Of a stretch of DNA of 64,000 nt, positions 34,859-43,704 are shown in pieces. Each line of letters begins with the position of its first letter. Position 1 is the stretch's first letter. Under the pieces are notes generated by a model. That model was given only the letters and a program-made list of their open reading frames with translations. It was not told where the DNA came from and searched no databases. Position numbers and translations under genes: made by a program. The stretch is from contig CBDIBC010000004.1 in assembly GCA_965276635.1 (NCBI GenBank), positions 186,001 through 250,000 on the forward strand, written 5' to 3'. The stretch comes from CBDIBC01 sp965276635 (GTDB lineage Bacteria > Actinomycetota > Acidimicrobiia > Acidimicrobiales > Palsa-688).

Positions 34859-35001
34859 CCGACGGCGCAGGACCCGCAGCCGGGCAGTCCCGGCTCATGT
34901 GCAGCCCTTCGACCGGCAGGGTGGAAGTCCCCTTCTCCGCCCGCTTCCACTCGGTCCGATCGGGGAGACATCCCGACGGCACGCTGGTCGGAGGGCTGCA
35001 G

Positions 35002-35991
35002 ATGAGCCAGGACGATTCTCTCCCCTTCATGCACGTGCCTGTCATGGTCGACGAGGTGGTGGCCTTGCTGGCGGGGGTCCCCGCCGGCGTGGTCCTCGAC
35101 GCCACCCTCGGGGGTGCCGGCCACGCCGACGCGCTCCTGCGGGCCGCCCCACAGGTGCAACTCGTCGGGCTGGACCAGGACCCGGCGGCCCTGGTTGCCG
35201 CGGCGGCGCGCTTGGCCGGATGGGGTGATCGGGTGCGGATCCGGAGGGCTCGCTTCGATGGCCTGGTCGCCGCCCTGGCCGAGGTCGGCGTCACCGAGCT
35301 GGCCGGCGCTCTCTTCGACCTCGGCGTCAGCTCGCCGCAGCTGGACCGCCCCGAGCGGGGCTTCAGTTACCGCTCGTCCGGCCCGCTGGACATGCGGATG
35401 GACCCCGACGGGAGCCAGTCGGCGGACGACGTGGTGAACGGCTGGACCGCACGCGACCTGGCCACGCTCTTCTCGGCCAACGGCGAGGGGCGCTTCGCCC
35501 GTCGCATCGCCACCGCCGTGGTGGCGGCCCGCCCCCTGCGGACGACGGCCGAGCTGGCCGACGTGGTGCGCGACGCCATCCCAGCACCCGCCCGCCGGCG
35601 CGGCGGCCATCCGGCCAAGCGGGTCTTCCAGGCTCTCCGCATCGCCGTCAACGACGAGCTGGACATCCTCCCCGGGGCCCTCGATGACGCCATGCATCTC
35701 CTGGTGCCCGGCGGCCGGTGCGTCGTCCTCGCCTATCACTCCGGAGAGGACCGCATCGCCAAGGACCGGTTCCGGGAAGCGGCCACGGGCGGCTGCGCCT
35801 GCCCGCCTGGCCTGCCCTGCGTCTGCGGCGCCACTCCGTCCGTAGGCCTGGTCTTTCGTGGCGCCCGGCGCCCCGGCGAGGCTGAGTTGGCCGCCAACCC
35901 CCGCAGCCAGAGCGTGCGCCTCCGAGCCGTCGAGCGACTGGCGCACGGGCCGGCCCACCCCGGTCCTGGCCAGGGGAGCGACGCCAGATGA
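35002..35991 (+). CDS. rsmH: 16S rRNA (cytosine1402-N4)-methyltransferase RsmH
   Basis: 329 residues, also called MraW. SAM-binding LDATLGGAGHADALL, LVGLDQDPAAL and the family block ALFDLGVSSPQLDRPERGFS, plus the late LAYHSGEDRIAKDRF. It contains an extra Cys-rich loop (CACPPGLPCVC) typical of actinobacterial versions. ATG at 35002 is preceded by GGAGGG; the frame stays open upstream to before mraZ but without similarity. Its stop overlaps the ftsL start (ATGA). Confidence 0.95.
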   Translation: MSQDDSLPFMHVPVMVDEVVALLAGVPAGVVLDATLGGAGHADALLRAAPQVQLVGLDQDPAALVAAAARLAGWGDRVRIRRARFDGLVAALAEVGVTELAGALFDLGVSSPQLDRPERGFSYRSSGPLDMRMDPDGSQSADDVVNGWTARDLATLFSANGEGRFARRIATAVVAARPLRTTAELADVVRDAIPAPARRRGGHPAKRVFQALRIAVNDELDILPGALDDAMHLLVPGGRCVVLAYHSGEDRIAKDRFREAATGGCACPPGLPCVCGATPSVGLVFRGARRPGEAELAANPRSQSVRLRAVERLAHGPAHPGPGQGSDAR

Positions 35992-36470
35992 ACCAGCCCC
36001 TGACCGCGCCCCGTCGCGACACCCGCGTCGCCCCCCTCGAGCGGCCCCGCCACCTCGAGGTCGTCGGTCCCCGGCATCGTGCCCCCAGCCGTGTCCACCG
36101 GACCCGCCAGGTCCTGGTGGCCGCCGGTGCCGCGCTGGTCGTCGCCCTCGCCTTTTCGCTCGTCTACCTCCACGTGGTGATGGCGCAGAAGCAGATCCGG
36201 ATCGACCAGCTGAACAGCCAGGTGGCGCAACGGGAGCGGACCTACCAGCAGCTGCGCCTCCAGGTGGCCAAGCTGGGGTCGCCGCAGCAGATCATCTCCA
36301 CCGCCGAGGGTCGCCTCGGGATGCGCCAGCCGGCGTCGGTGACCTACCTCAGGCCGGCTGCCGGCACCCCGTCGGTCTCCTCGTCCAGCGCCGGCCCGGG
36401 CGCCCCGAGCGCGCCCCGTGGTGACGCAAACTGGCCGCAGATCAAAGCCGCCCTAGCGGGCCAGCCGTGA
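35988..36470 (+). CDS. ftsL: FtsL/DivIC-like septum protein
   Basis: 160 residues, bitopic: a cytoplasmic basic N-terminus, one helix at about 43-63 (VLVAAGAALVVALAFSLVYL), then a coiled coil (QKQIRIDQLNSQVAQRERTY) and the LG-rich end RLGMRQPASVTYLRP typical of FtsL/DivIC. Sequence conservation in this family is low; position between rsmH and ftsI supports FtsL, which holds FtsQ and DivIC and activates FtsWI. A Ser/Pro tail ends it. Confidence 0.85.
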   Translation: MNQPLTAPRRDTRVAPLERPRHLEVVGPRHRAPSRVHRTRQVLVAAGAALVVALAFSLVYLHVVMAQKQIRIDQLNSQVAQRERTYQQLRLQVAKLGSPQQIISTAEGRLGMRQPASVTYLRPAAGTPSVSSSSAGPGAPSAPRGDANWPQIKAALAGQP

Positions 36471-38647
36471 GCCCCCGCCCCCGGCCCACCGGTCGTCGCG
36501 GCGCGCCCGCGCGCCCGGCGGGGACCCGGCCGCGCTCGAGCCAGGACACCGGCCGGCACCGGGCCGAGTCGCCTGCCGGCCGTCACAGGCCGGTTCACCG
36601 GGCCCGGCGGGCCGGGCTGTCGGCGAAGGGTCGGAGGCGGTCATTCCTGCTACTGGTGCTCATGGGGTTCGCCTTCCTGGCCATCGTGGCGAAGCTGGCG
36701 TACATCCAGGGCATCGGGTCGGGCCAGTACGTCGCCGTGGGCCAGTCGGAATGGACCCATACCGTGACCCTGAGCGGGGAGCGGGGTGCCATCGTGGACC
36801 GCAGCGGCCGTGAGCTGGCCATGTCGATCCCCCAGACGACCCTCTACGCCGATCCCCGCCAGGTGACCGATCCCCGGGGAGAGGCAGCCCGGTTGGCGCC
36901 CGTCCTCGGCATCACCGCTAGCCGCCTGCAGAGCCTGCTCAGCCAGGACGCCGGTTTCGTCTACCTCGACCGCACCGTGAACGACGCCACCGCGGCCGCG
37001 GTCGCCAAGCTGAACCTGGACGGCGTGTACAGCCTGCAGGAACCCAAGCGGTTCTACCCCGCCGGCCCGCTGGCCTCCGCCCTGATCGGCTCGGTGGGGA
37101 CCGACGACACCGGTCTCGGCGGTCTCGAATCGATGTACAACAGCCGCTTGCAGGGCAAGGCCGGCAAGCTGATCGAGAAGACCGATCCCCAGGGAAGGCA
37201 GCTACCCGGCGGTCTCCAGCAGTACCAGGCGCCGGCGGCCGGCCAGGACGTGGTCACCACCCTGAGCCAGTCGCTCCAGTACGACGCCGAGCAGGCCCTC
37301 GCCCAGGCCATCGTGGCGGCCGGCGCCAAGAGCGGGATCGCCATGCTGATGGACACCAAGACCGGAGACATCCTGGCCGACGCCAACCTCTCCATGCCGA
37401 CCACCGGTACAGCCACGACACCAGCGGTTCCCGTCAGCATCCCGGCGCCTGCCGGGACGGCGACGGCACCGGGGACCGCCCAGGCCCAGCCCATCGAGGC
37501 GCCGTCGGCTTCGGGCTTCACCCAGGTCTACGAGCCGGGTTCGGTGAACAAGCTGATCACCATCTCGGCGGCCCTGCAGGAAGGGACCATCAAGCCGAGC
37601 GACATCTTCACCATCCCGAACTCCTACCCGGTCGCCGGCACCACCTTCCACGATGCCGAGAGCCACGCCACCGAGCACTGGAACGTCACCGACATCCTGG
37701 CCAACTCCTCGAACATCGGTACCATCCAGATCGCCCAGCGCCTGGGCAAGACCGACCTGCTGAAGTACATCCACGCCTACGGGGAGGGCAGCCGGACGCC
37801 GATCGGCTTCCCCGGTGAGTCCCAGGGCCTCCTGCCGACCTACTGGTCGGGGACATCGATCGCCGATGTGCCCATCGGCCAGGGCATCGGCGTCACCGCC
37901 GCGCAGATGCTCGCCGCCTACAACACCATCGCCAACGGCGGCGTCTACGTCGCCCCCCGCCTGGTCGACGGGTTCATCGACTCGTCGGGCAAGGAACAGG
38001 TGGTGCCCGCGGCTCCCTCGCGGCGGGTGGTGTCGACCACGGTCGCCGACGAGATGACGACCATGCTCGACGAGGTCGTCAAGGTCGGCACCGGGACCGC
38101 CGCCAACCTGGATCCTTACACCGTGGCGGGCAAGACCGGGACGGCCCTGGTGCCGCAGAACGGCGGCTATCTGGCGGGCCACTATGTCGCGTCCTTCGCC
38201 GGCTTCCTGCCGGCCGAGAAGCCGTCGGTCACGGCCATGGTCCAGGTGTTCGATACGCCGAACTACGGCGCAGCCGCGTCGGCCCCCACCTTCAAGGTCA
38301 TTGCTCGCGACGCCCTTCAGGAGCTGAAGGTTCCCCCGCAGGCGAAGCAGCCACCGGCTCCGGGTGTCCCGCTGGCCACCCCCGCCACCGCCACGGGGGC
38401 CGGTGAGGTGGCCGGCGCCCCGCTGCCAGGCCTGGCCACCCCGGCCAGCGTGGCGACCACCACCGTTGTCCCCCCGACGACGACTGCGCCCCCGACGACT
38501 TCGCCCCCGACGACTGGGGTCAGCCACGGCCCATCCACCACCTCGTCCGGATCCGGGAGCCCGTTGCCCGGTCCCGTGCCCACGACGACGACCGTGGCCA
38601 CGCGCCCGCAGGCGCTGCACCGCACGCCGACGGGCACGCCCACCTGA
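36467..38647 (+). CDS. ftsI: Septal peptidoglycan transpeptidase FtsI (PBP3)
   Basis: 726 residues. Cytoplasmic Arg/Pro-rich N-terminus, one membrane helix near 60-80, a PBP dimerisation domain, then the transpeptidase with SxxK at S359 (SVNK), SSN at 414-416 and KTG at 556-558. Two low-complexity parts are unusual: an Ala/Pro/Thr stretch just before the SxxK (about 310-350) and a Pro/Thr-rich tail of roughly 100 residues at the end. GTG start overlaps the ftsL stop. It crosslinks septal wall made by FtsW. Confidence 0.95.
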   Translation: MSPRPRPTGRRGAPARPAGTRPRSSQDTGRHRAESPAGRHRPVHRARRAGLSAKGRRRSFLLLVLMGFAFLAIVAKLAYIQGIGSGQYVAVGQSEWTHTVTLSGERGAIVDRSGRELAMSIPQTTLYADPRQVTDPRGEAARLAPVLGITASRLQSLLSQDAGFVYLDRTVNDATAAAVAKLNLDGVYSLQEPKRFYPAGPLASALIGSVGTDDTGLGGLESMYNSRLQGKAGKLIEKTDPQGRQLPGGLQQYQAPAAGQDVVTTLSQSLQYDAEQALAQAIVAAGAKSGIAMLMDTKTGDILADANLSMPTTGTATTPAVPVSIPAPAGTATAPGTAQAQPIEAPSASGFTQVYEPGSVNKLITISAALQEGTIKPSDIFTIPNSYPVAGTTFHDAESHATEHWNVTDILANSSNIGTIQIAQRLGKTDLLKYIHAYGEGSRTPIGFPGESQGLLPTYWSGTSIADVPIGQGIGVTAAQMLAAYNTIANGGVYVAPRLVDGFIDSSGKEQVVPAAPSRRVVSTTVADEMTTMLDEVVKVGTGTAANLDPYTVAGKTGTALVPQNGGYLAGHYVASFAGFLPAEKPSVTAMVQVFDTPNYGAAASAPTFKVIARDALQELKVPPQAKQPPAPGVPLATPATATGAGEVAGAPLPGLATPASVATTTVVPPTTTAPPTTSPPTTGVSHGPSTTSSGSGSPLPGPVPTTTTVATRPQALHRTPTGTPT

Positions 38648-38655
38648 CCCCGGCC

Positions 38656-40125
38656 ATGCATCTGGACGCGTTGCTCGCAGAGGCCGGGCTCACCGACAGC
38701 GACGTGCGGATCATCGGGGTCGAGGAGGTCGTCGGCGGCTCGGCCGGCCTGCAGGTGACATCGGTCACCATGGACTCGCGCCGGGTCGGCCCCGGCGACC
38801 TGTTCGCGTGCGTCAGCGGCCAGCATCGTGACGGCCACGAGTTCGCGTCCGAAGCGGTCGAGCGCGGCGCGTCGGTCCTGCTGGTGGAGCACTTCGTAGA
38901 CCTTCGTGTCCCGCAGGTGATGGTCTCTTCCGTACGGGCTGCTCTCGGTCCGCTGGCCGATGCCGTCCACGGGCACCCATCTGCCTCGCTGGCGGTGGTC
39001 GGCGTGACCGGCACCAACGGCAAGACGACGACCTGCGCCCTCCTGCGCGGTATCTTCGAGGCCCACGGGTGGTCCGCGTCGACCATCGGGACCCTGTCGC
39101 AGCCTCGGACGACCCCCGAGGCCCCGGACCTGCAGGCTCAGCTGGCTGAGCTGCGGGATCGGGGGACGGCGGCGGTGGCCATCGAGGTCTCGTCCCACGC
39201 GCTGGCCCAACATCGTGCCGATGCCACCCGATTCGCCGCCGGTGTGCTGACCAACGTGACCCAGGACCATCTCGATTACCACCGCACCATGGATGCCTAC
39301 TTCGACGCCAAGGCCCGCCTGTTCGAGCCCGGCCGCGTCGGCGTGGCGGTGGTCAACCGCGACGACCGTTGGGGCCAGGTCCTCCTACAGCGCAACGCCG
39401 AGAGCAGGGTGCCGACCGAGACCTTCGGCATGGACGACGCGTCCGAGTTGGCCCTCACGGCGCAGGGGAGCACATTCCGTTGGGGCGGCGTGGCGATGCG
39501 GGTCCACCTGGGCGGCCGCTTCAACGTGCTCAACGCCCTGGCCGCGGCGACCACGGCGCGATCGCTCGCCATCCCCGTTGGGGCCATCGCCGCCGGCCTC
39601 GAAGCCACGGCTGCCGTGCGGGGCCGCTTCGAGCCGGTGGACGCCGGCCAGCCGTTCACCGTCCTGGTCGACTACGCCCATACCCCCGACGGACTTGCCC
39701 AGGCGCTCGCGGCCGCCCGCGAGCTGGCGTCCGGCCGGCTCCTGGTGGTCTTCGGTGCCGGGGGCGAGCGCGACCAGGAGAAGCGGCCCCTCATGGGCAA
39801 CGCCGCATCGCGTCTGGCCGATCTGGCGGTGGTGACATCGGACAACCCCCGCCACGAGGACCCGCACGCCATCATCGACCAGATCGTCGCCGGTGCCGTC
39901 CACCCCGAGCGCATGACCGTCCAGGCCGACCGGCGAGCAGCGATCGCCACGGCCATCTCCGCCGCCGGGCCTGGTGACGTGGTGGTCATCGCTGGCAAAG
40001 GGCACGAGCCAGGCCAGGACCTCGGTGACCGGGTCGTCGAGTTCGATGACGTCACCGAAGCCCGCACCGCTCTGGCCCGCATCCTCGACGCCCGGCGCGG
40101 CCGCCAGCCCCCGGCGGTGCCGTGA
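38656..40125 (+). CDS. murE: UDP-N-acetylmuramoyl-tripeptide synthetase MurE (meso-DAP type)
   Basis: 489 residues. ATP loop VVGVTGTNGKTTTCALLR near 114-131, KARLFEPG with the carbamylated lysine region, and the DNPR motif at 396-399 (SDNPRHEDP) that selects meso-diaminopimelate. That fits the dap genes in this window. ATG at 38656, 8 bases after ftsI. Its stop overlaps the mraY start, so no murF is inserted here. Confidence 0.95.
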   Translation: MHLDALLAEAGLTDSDVRIIGVEEVVGGSAGLQVTSVTMDSRRVGPGDLFACVSGQHRDGHEFASEAVERGASVLLVEHFVDLRVPQVMVSSVRAALGPLADAVHGHPSASLAVVGVTGTNGKTTTCALLRGIFEAHGWSASTIGTLSQPRTTPEAPDLQAQLAELRDRGTAAVAIEVSSHALAQHRADATRFAAGVLTNVTQDHLDYHRTMDAYFDAKARLFEPGRVGVAVVNRDDRWGQVLLQRNAESRVPTETFGMDDASELALTAQGSTFRWGGVAMRVHLGGRFNVLNALAAATTARSLAIPVGAIAAGLEATAAVRGRFEPVDAGQPFTVLVDYAHTPDGLAQALAAARELASGRLLVVFGAGGERDQEKRPLMGNAASRLADLAVVTSDNPRHEDPHAIIDQIVAGAVHPERMTVQADRRAAIATAISAAGPGDVVVIAGKGHEPGQDLGDRVVEFDDVTEARTALARILDARRGRQPPAVP

Positions 40126-41150
40126 CCGACCTTCTCACGGCCGGGGGCGTCGCCCTCCTCATCTCCATGCTGGGGACGCCCCTGCTCATCAACTGGTTGC
40201 GAAAACGCGGCATCGGCCAGCAGATCCGCGAGGACGGCCCGCAGGGGCACTTCTCCAAGGCGGGCACGCCGACCATGGGCGGCGTCGCCATCATCGCCGC
40301 CGCCGTCATCGGCTATCTCGTCGCTCACATCGGAGCGACGTTCACCACCCGGGGTCTGACCGCGATGCTGGCCGTCTGCGGCGCCGCCCTCGTCGGCTTC
40401 GCCGACGACTGGATCAAGGTCACCCGCCAACGGAGCCTGGGCCTGAGCAAGCGGGCCAAGGCCGGCGGCCAGCTGCTCCTGGCCGTGGCCTTCGCCGTGG
40501 TCTGCGTGGTGTGGCTCCGGGTCGACACCCACCTGTCGTTCACCCGCTTCGATTCGCTCGGCGTGCAACTCGGCACCGTCGGCTGGGTCATCCTCGCCGT
40601 GCTGTTCTTCGTGGGCTTCACCAACGCCGTGAACCTGACCGACGGCCTCGACGGCTTGGCCGCCGGGTCGTCCACCTTCACCTTTGCCGCCTTCACGGTG
40701 ATCGGCTTCTACCAGCTCCGTCACGGGGTGATCTACCACAACCCGGCCGCCCTGGACGAGGCGGTGATGGCCACCGCCATGGTGGGCGGCTGCGTCGGGT
40801 TCCTGTGGTGGAACGCGGCCCCGGCACGCATCTTCATGGGCGACACCGGGTCGCTCGGCATCGGGGCGGCCATCGCCACGCTGGCCCTGCTCGAGAACGT
40901 CGACCTCCTCCTGCCCATCGTCGGTGGGCTGTTCGTGCTGGAGACACTGTCGGTGATGATGCAGGTGGCCAGCTTCCGGATCTTCAAGCGGCGGGTGTTC
41001 CGCATGGCGCCGATCCACCATCACTTCGAGCTGTTGGGATGGCCGGAGACCACGGTCATCATCCGGTTCTGGATCCTGGCTGGCCTGTTCACGGCACTGG
41101 CCCTCGGTGCCTTCTATGCCGACTTCCTGGCCAAGGGCGGTGGCGGGTGA
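40122..41150 (+). CDS. mraY: Phospho-N-acetylmuramoyl-pentapeptide transferase MraY
   Basis: 342 residues, about ten membrane helices; makes lipid I on the inner face of the membrane. Key motifs: GTPTMGGVAII, FADDWIKVTRQRSLGLS, NAVNLTDGLDGLAAGSS and MGDTGSLGIGAA, which hold the metal-binding aspartates, and the APIHHHFELLGWPE end. GTG start overlaps murE (GTGA); the stop overlaps murD likewise. Confidence 0.96.
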   Translation: MTDLLTAGGVALLISMLGTPLLINWLRKRGIGQQIREDGPQGHFSKAGTPTMGGVAIIAAAVIGYLVAHIGATFTTRGLTAMLAVCGAALVGFADDWIKVTRQRSLGLSKRAKAGGQLLLAVAFAVVCVVWLRVDTHLSFTRFDSLGVQLGTVGWVILAVLFFVGFTNAVNLTDGLDGLAAGSSTFTFAAFTVIGFYQLRHGVIYHNPAALDEAVMATAMVGGCVGFLWWNAAPARIFMGDTGSLGIGAAIATLALLENVDLLLPIVGGLFVLETLSVMMQVASFRIFKRRVFRMAPIHHHFELLGWPETTVIIRFWILAGLFTALALGAFYADFLAKGGGG

Positions 41151-42547
41151 CCGCCGCTGGCGCGTCGCCGACCTTGGTGGCCGGCTTCGGGGTCACCGGC
41201 CGCGCCGTCGCCCGGGCCTTGGTGGAGCGAGGCCAGGACGTCATCGTGGTCGAGGACCACCCGGATGCCGACGGGAGGGCGTTGGCGGCGTCGATGGGAC
41301 TGTCGCTCGTGGCCGCCACCGACCACGACGAGCTGCGGCCGATCGTCGGTCGATGCGGTCAGCTCGTGCCCAGCCCCGGGATCCCGCCGCGCCACCCGGT
41401 CTTCGAGCTGGCCGCCGAGCACGGCGTGCCGGTGCGCAGCGAGATCGAGCTGGCCTGGCAGCTGCTGGTCGCCGAGCGCGGGTCGTCGCGCCCGATCCTC
41501 GCCGCCATCACCGGAACGAACGGGAAGACGACCGTCACCACCCTGGTGGTCGCCATCCTGGCGGCATCGGGGCTGCAAGCCGAGTCGGCGGGGAACATCG
41601 GCCGGCCGCTCATCGAGGTGGTCACCGACCGCTCCCTGCCCGACGTCATCGTGGTCGAGGTGTCGTCGTTCCAGCTGGCCTACACCGATCGCTTCCGCCC
41701 GGCCGTGAGCTGCTGGTTGAACCTGGCCCCCGATCACCTGGACTGGCATCCGACCCTGACCGACTACGCCGCCGCCAAGGCGCGCATCTGGGCCCAGCAG
41801 GGTCCCGGCGACACGGCCGTGGTCAACGCCGACGACCCGGCGGTGATGGCCGCGGCCGCCTCGCTGCCCGACGGCGTCACGCGGTCGACCTTCGGGCGAT
41901 GCGCTAGCGCCGACTACCGGCCCAGTGGTGACACCGTCGCCGGCCCGCCTGCGCTGGTGGGCCCCGACGGGGGCACCCTGATCGCCCTCGATGCCCTGCC
42001 CCGAACGCTGCCCCACGACCAGCTCAACGCCGCCGCCGCCGCCGCTGTCTCCATCGCGGCCGGCGGTTCCGCCGGGGCGGTGGCCGCCGGGTTGACCGGC
42101 GCCGCCGGGTTGCCGCACCGAGTCGAGCTGGTGGCGGCGGCCGGCCACGTCAGCTGGTACGACGACTCGAAGGCGACCACGCCGGCTTCGGTCCTCGCCG
42201 CCTGCGCAGGGATGCAGTCGGTCGTGCTCATCGCCGGCGGGCGGAACAAGGGCCTCGACCTCGGCGTGCTGGCCGCGGCGGTCCCGCCCGTGCATGCCGT
42301 CGTGGCCATCGGCGAGGCCGCCGCTGAGGTCCGAGCCGTGTTCGCCGGACGTGTCCCCGTCGCTGACGCGCCCAGCATGGTCGAGGCCGTACGCGCCGCG
42401 GCTGCGCTGGCCGAGCCCGGAGATGCCGTGCTGCTCTCACCCGGCGGCACCAGCTTCGACTGGTACCGCTCGTATGCCGCCCGGGGCGACGACTTCGCCG
42501 CCCGGGTCCGTGACCACCTCGCGCAGAGAGAGGCTCCGACGTGCTGA
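41147..42547 (+). CDS. murD: UDP-N-acetylmuramoylalanine--D-glutamate ligase MurD
   Basis: 466 residues. Rossmann start GFGVTGRAVARALVERGQDV, ATP loop AAITGTNGKTTVTTLV near 117-132, NLAPDHLDWHPTLTDYAAAK with the carbamylated lysine region, YDDSKATTPASVLAA and SPGGTSFDWYRSYAARGDDF at the end, all typical. GTG start overlapping mraY. Seven bases overlap with ftsW. Confidence 0.95.
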   Translation: MTAAGASPTLVAGFGVTGRAVARALVERGQDVIVVEDHPDADGRALAASMGLSLVAATDHDELRPIVGRCGQLVPSPGIPPRHPVFELAAEHGVPVRSEIELAWQLLVAERGSSRPILAAITGTNGKTTVTTLVVAILAASGLQAESAGNIGRPLIEVVTDRSLPDVIVVEVSSFQLAYTDRFRPAVSCWLNLAPDHLDWHPTLTDYAAAKARIWAQQGPGDTAVVNADDPAVMAAAASLPDGVTRSTFGRCASADYRPSGDTVAGPPALVGPDGGTLIALDALPRTLPHDQLNAAAAAAVSIAAGGSAGAVAAGLTGAAGLPHRVELVAAAGHVSWYDDSKATTPASVLAACAGMQSVVLIAGGRNKGLDLGVLAAAVPPVHAVVAIGEAAAEVRAVFAGRVPVADAPSMVEAVRAAAALAEPGDAVLLSPGGTSFDWYRSYAARGDDFAARVRDHLAQREAPTC

Positions 42548-43704
42548 CCCAACCCGGTTCCCATCGCACCAAGGCCGCACCCACGCCGGTATCCACACCG
42601 ACCGTGCGCCACCGCCCGGCCAACGGGCGGAGCATGTACCTCGGCCTGTTGGCCGTGGTGGCACTGCTCAACCTGGTCGGCCTGGTGATGGTGATGTCGG
42701 CGTCGTCGATCCAGAGCCTGCAGCGCTACGGCTCGCCGTGGCACTACTTCGAGCGGCAGGTGATCTGGCTGACGATCGGCTGCATCGCCTTCCTCGCCGC
42801 CGTCCGCATCGGCCATCAACGGCTCCGCCGGCTGGGCCTCGGTGCCGTCGTGCTCACCGGAGGGTTGTTGACCGCTGTGCTGGTGCCCGGCATCGGCCGC
42901 AGCGCAGCCGGCGCGTCCCGTTGGCTCGGCACCGCCAGCCTGCAGGTGCAGCCGTCGGAGTTCGCCAAGCTGGCGCTCGTCCTTTTCGCCGCTGACGTCC
43001 TCGACCGGCGGGCGGACAAGGGCGACTGGAAGTATCAGATGACGCCGGTGATCGCCGTGTTCGCCGCCTTTGCCATGCTCGTCATGCTCCAGCCCGATAT
43101 GGGCACCACCATGGTGTTGGCCTGCATCGCCCTGGGGATGCTGATCACCGCCGGGATTCCCGCCAAGCCCCTGGGGGGCCTTCTCGGCGTGGCCGCGGCG
43201 GGCGGCCTGATGCTGGCCGTGGCCGCGCCCTACCGGTGGCGGCGCATGACCTCGTTCTGGCACCCCTTGGCCGACGCGTCCAACACCGGGTACCAGTCGG
43301 CCCAGGGCTTGGCCGCCATGGGGAGTGGGCACTACCTCGGATCCGGTCTGGGATCGAGCATCGCCAGCTGGGGGTACCTGCCGAACGCCCAGACCGACTT
43401 CATCTTCGCGGTGATCGGGGAGGAGACCGGGCTGATGGGCGCAGTCGGCCTCACCGCTCTCTTTGCCCTGCTGGCTCTGATCGGGACGCGGATCGTGTGC
43501 CGCACCCACGATCGCTACGGCGCCATGGTGGCGGCCGGGATCATCGCGTGGCTGGTCGGTCAGGCCGTGATCAACATCGGCGCCGTTGTCGGTCTGCTCC
43601 CCGTCACCGGCGTGCCGCTGCCGTTCGTGTCGTTCGGTGGCTCGTCGCTGGTGATCGCCATGTTTGCGGTCGGGCTCCTGGCCAACGTCGCCCGGCGCAC
43701 CTGA
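42541..43704 (+). CDS. ftsW: Septal peptidoglycan glycosyltransferase FtsW (SEDS)
   Basis: 387 residues with about ten membrane helices; polymerises lipid II at the septum with FtsI. SEDS hallmarks: GASRWLGTASLQVQPSEFAK, VMLQPDMGTTMVLA, FAVIGEETGLMGAVGL with the catalytic region, and GLLPVTGVPLPFVSFGGSS. The first 35 residues are a basic cytoplasmic lead. GTG at 42541 overlaps murD. Confidence 0.95.
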   Translation: MLTQPGSHRTKAAPTPVSTPTVRHRPANGRSMYLGLLAVVALLNLVGLVMVMSASSIQSLQRYGSPWHYFERQVIWLTIGCIAFLAAVRIGHQRLRRLGLGAVVLTGGLLTAVLVPGIGRSAAGASRWLGTASLQVQPSEFAKLALVLFAADVLDRRADKGDWKYQMTPVIAVFAAFAMLVMLQPDMGTTMVLACIALGMLITAGIPAKPLGGLLGVAAAGGLMLAVAAPYRWRRMTSFWHPLADASNTGYQSAQGLAAMGSGHYLGSGLGSSIASWGYLPNAQTDFIFAVIGEETGLMGAVGLTALFALLALIGTRIVCRTHDRYGAMVAAGIIAWLVGQAVINIGAVVGLLPVTGVPLPFVSFGGSSLVIAMFAVGLLANVARRT

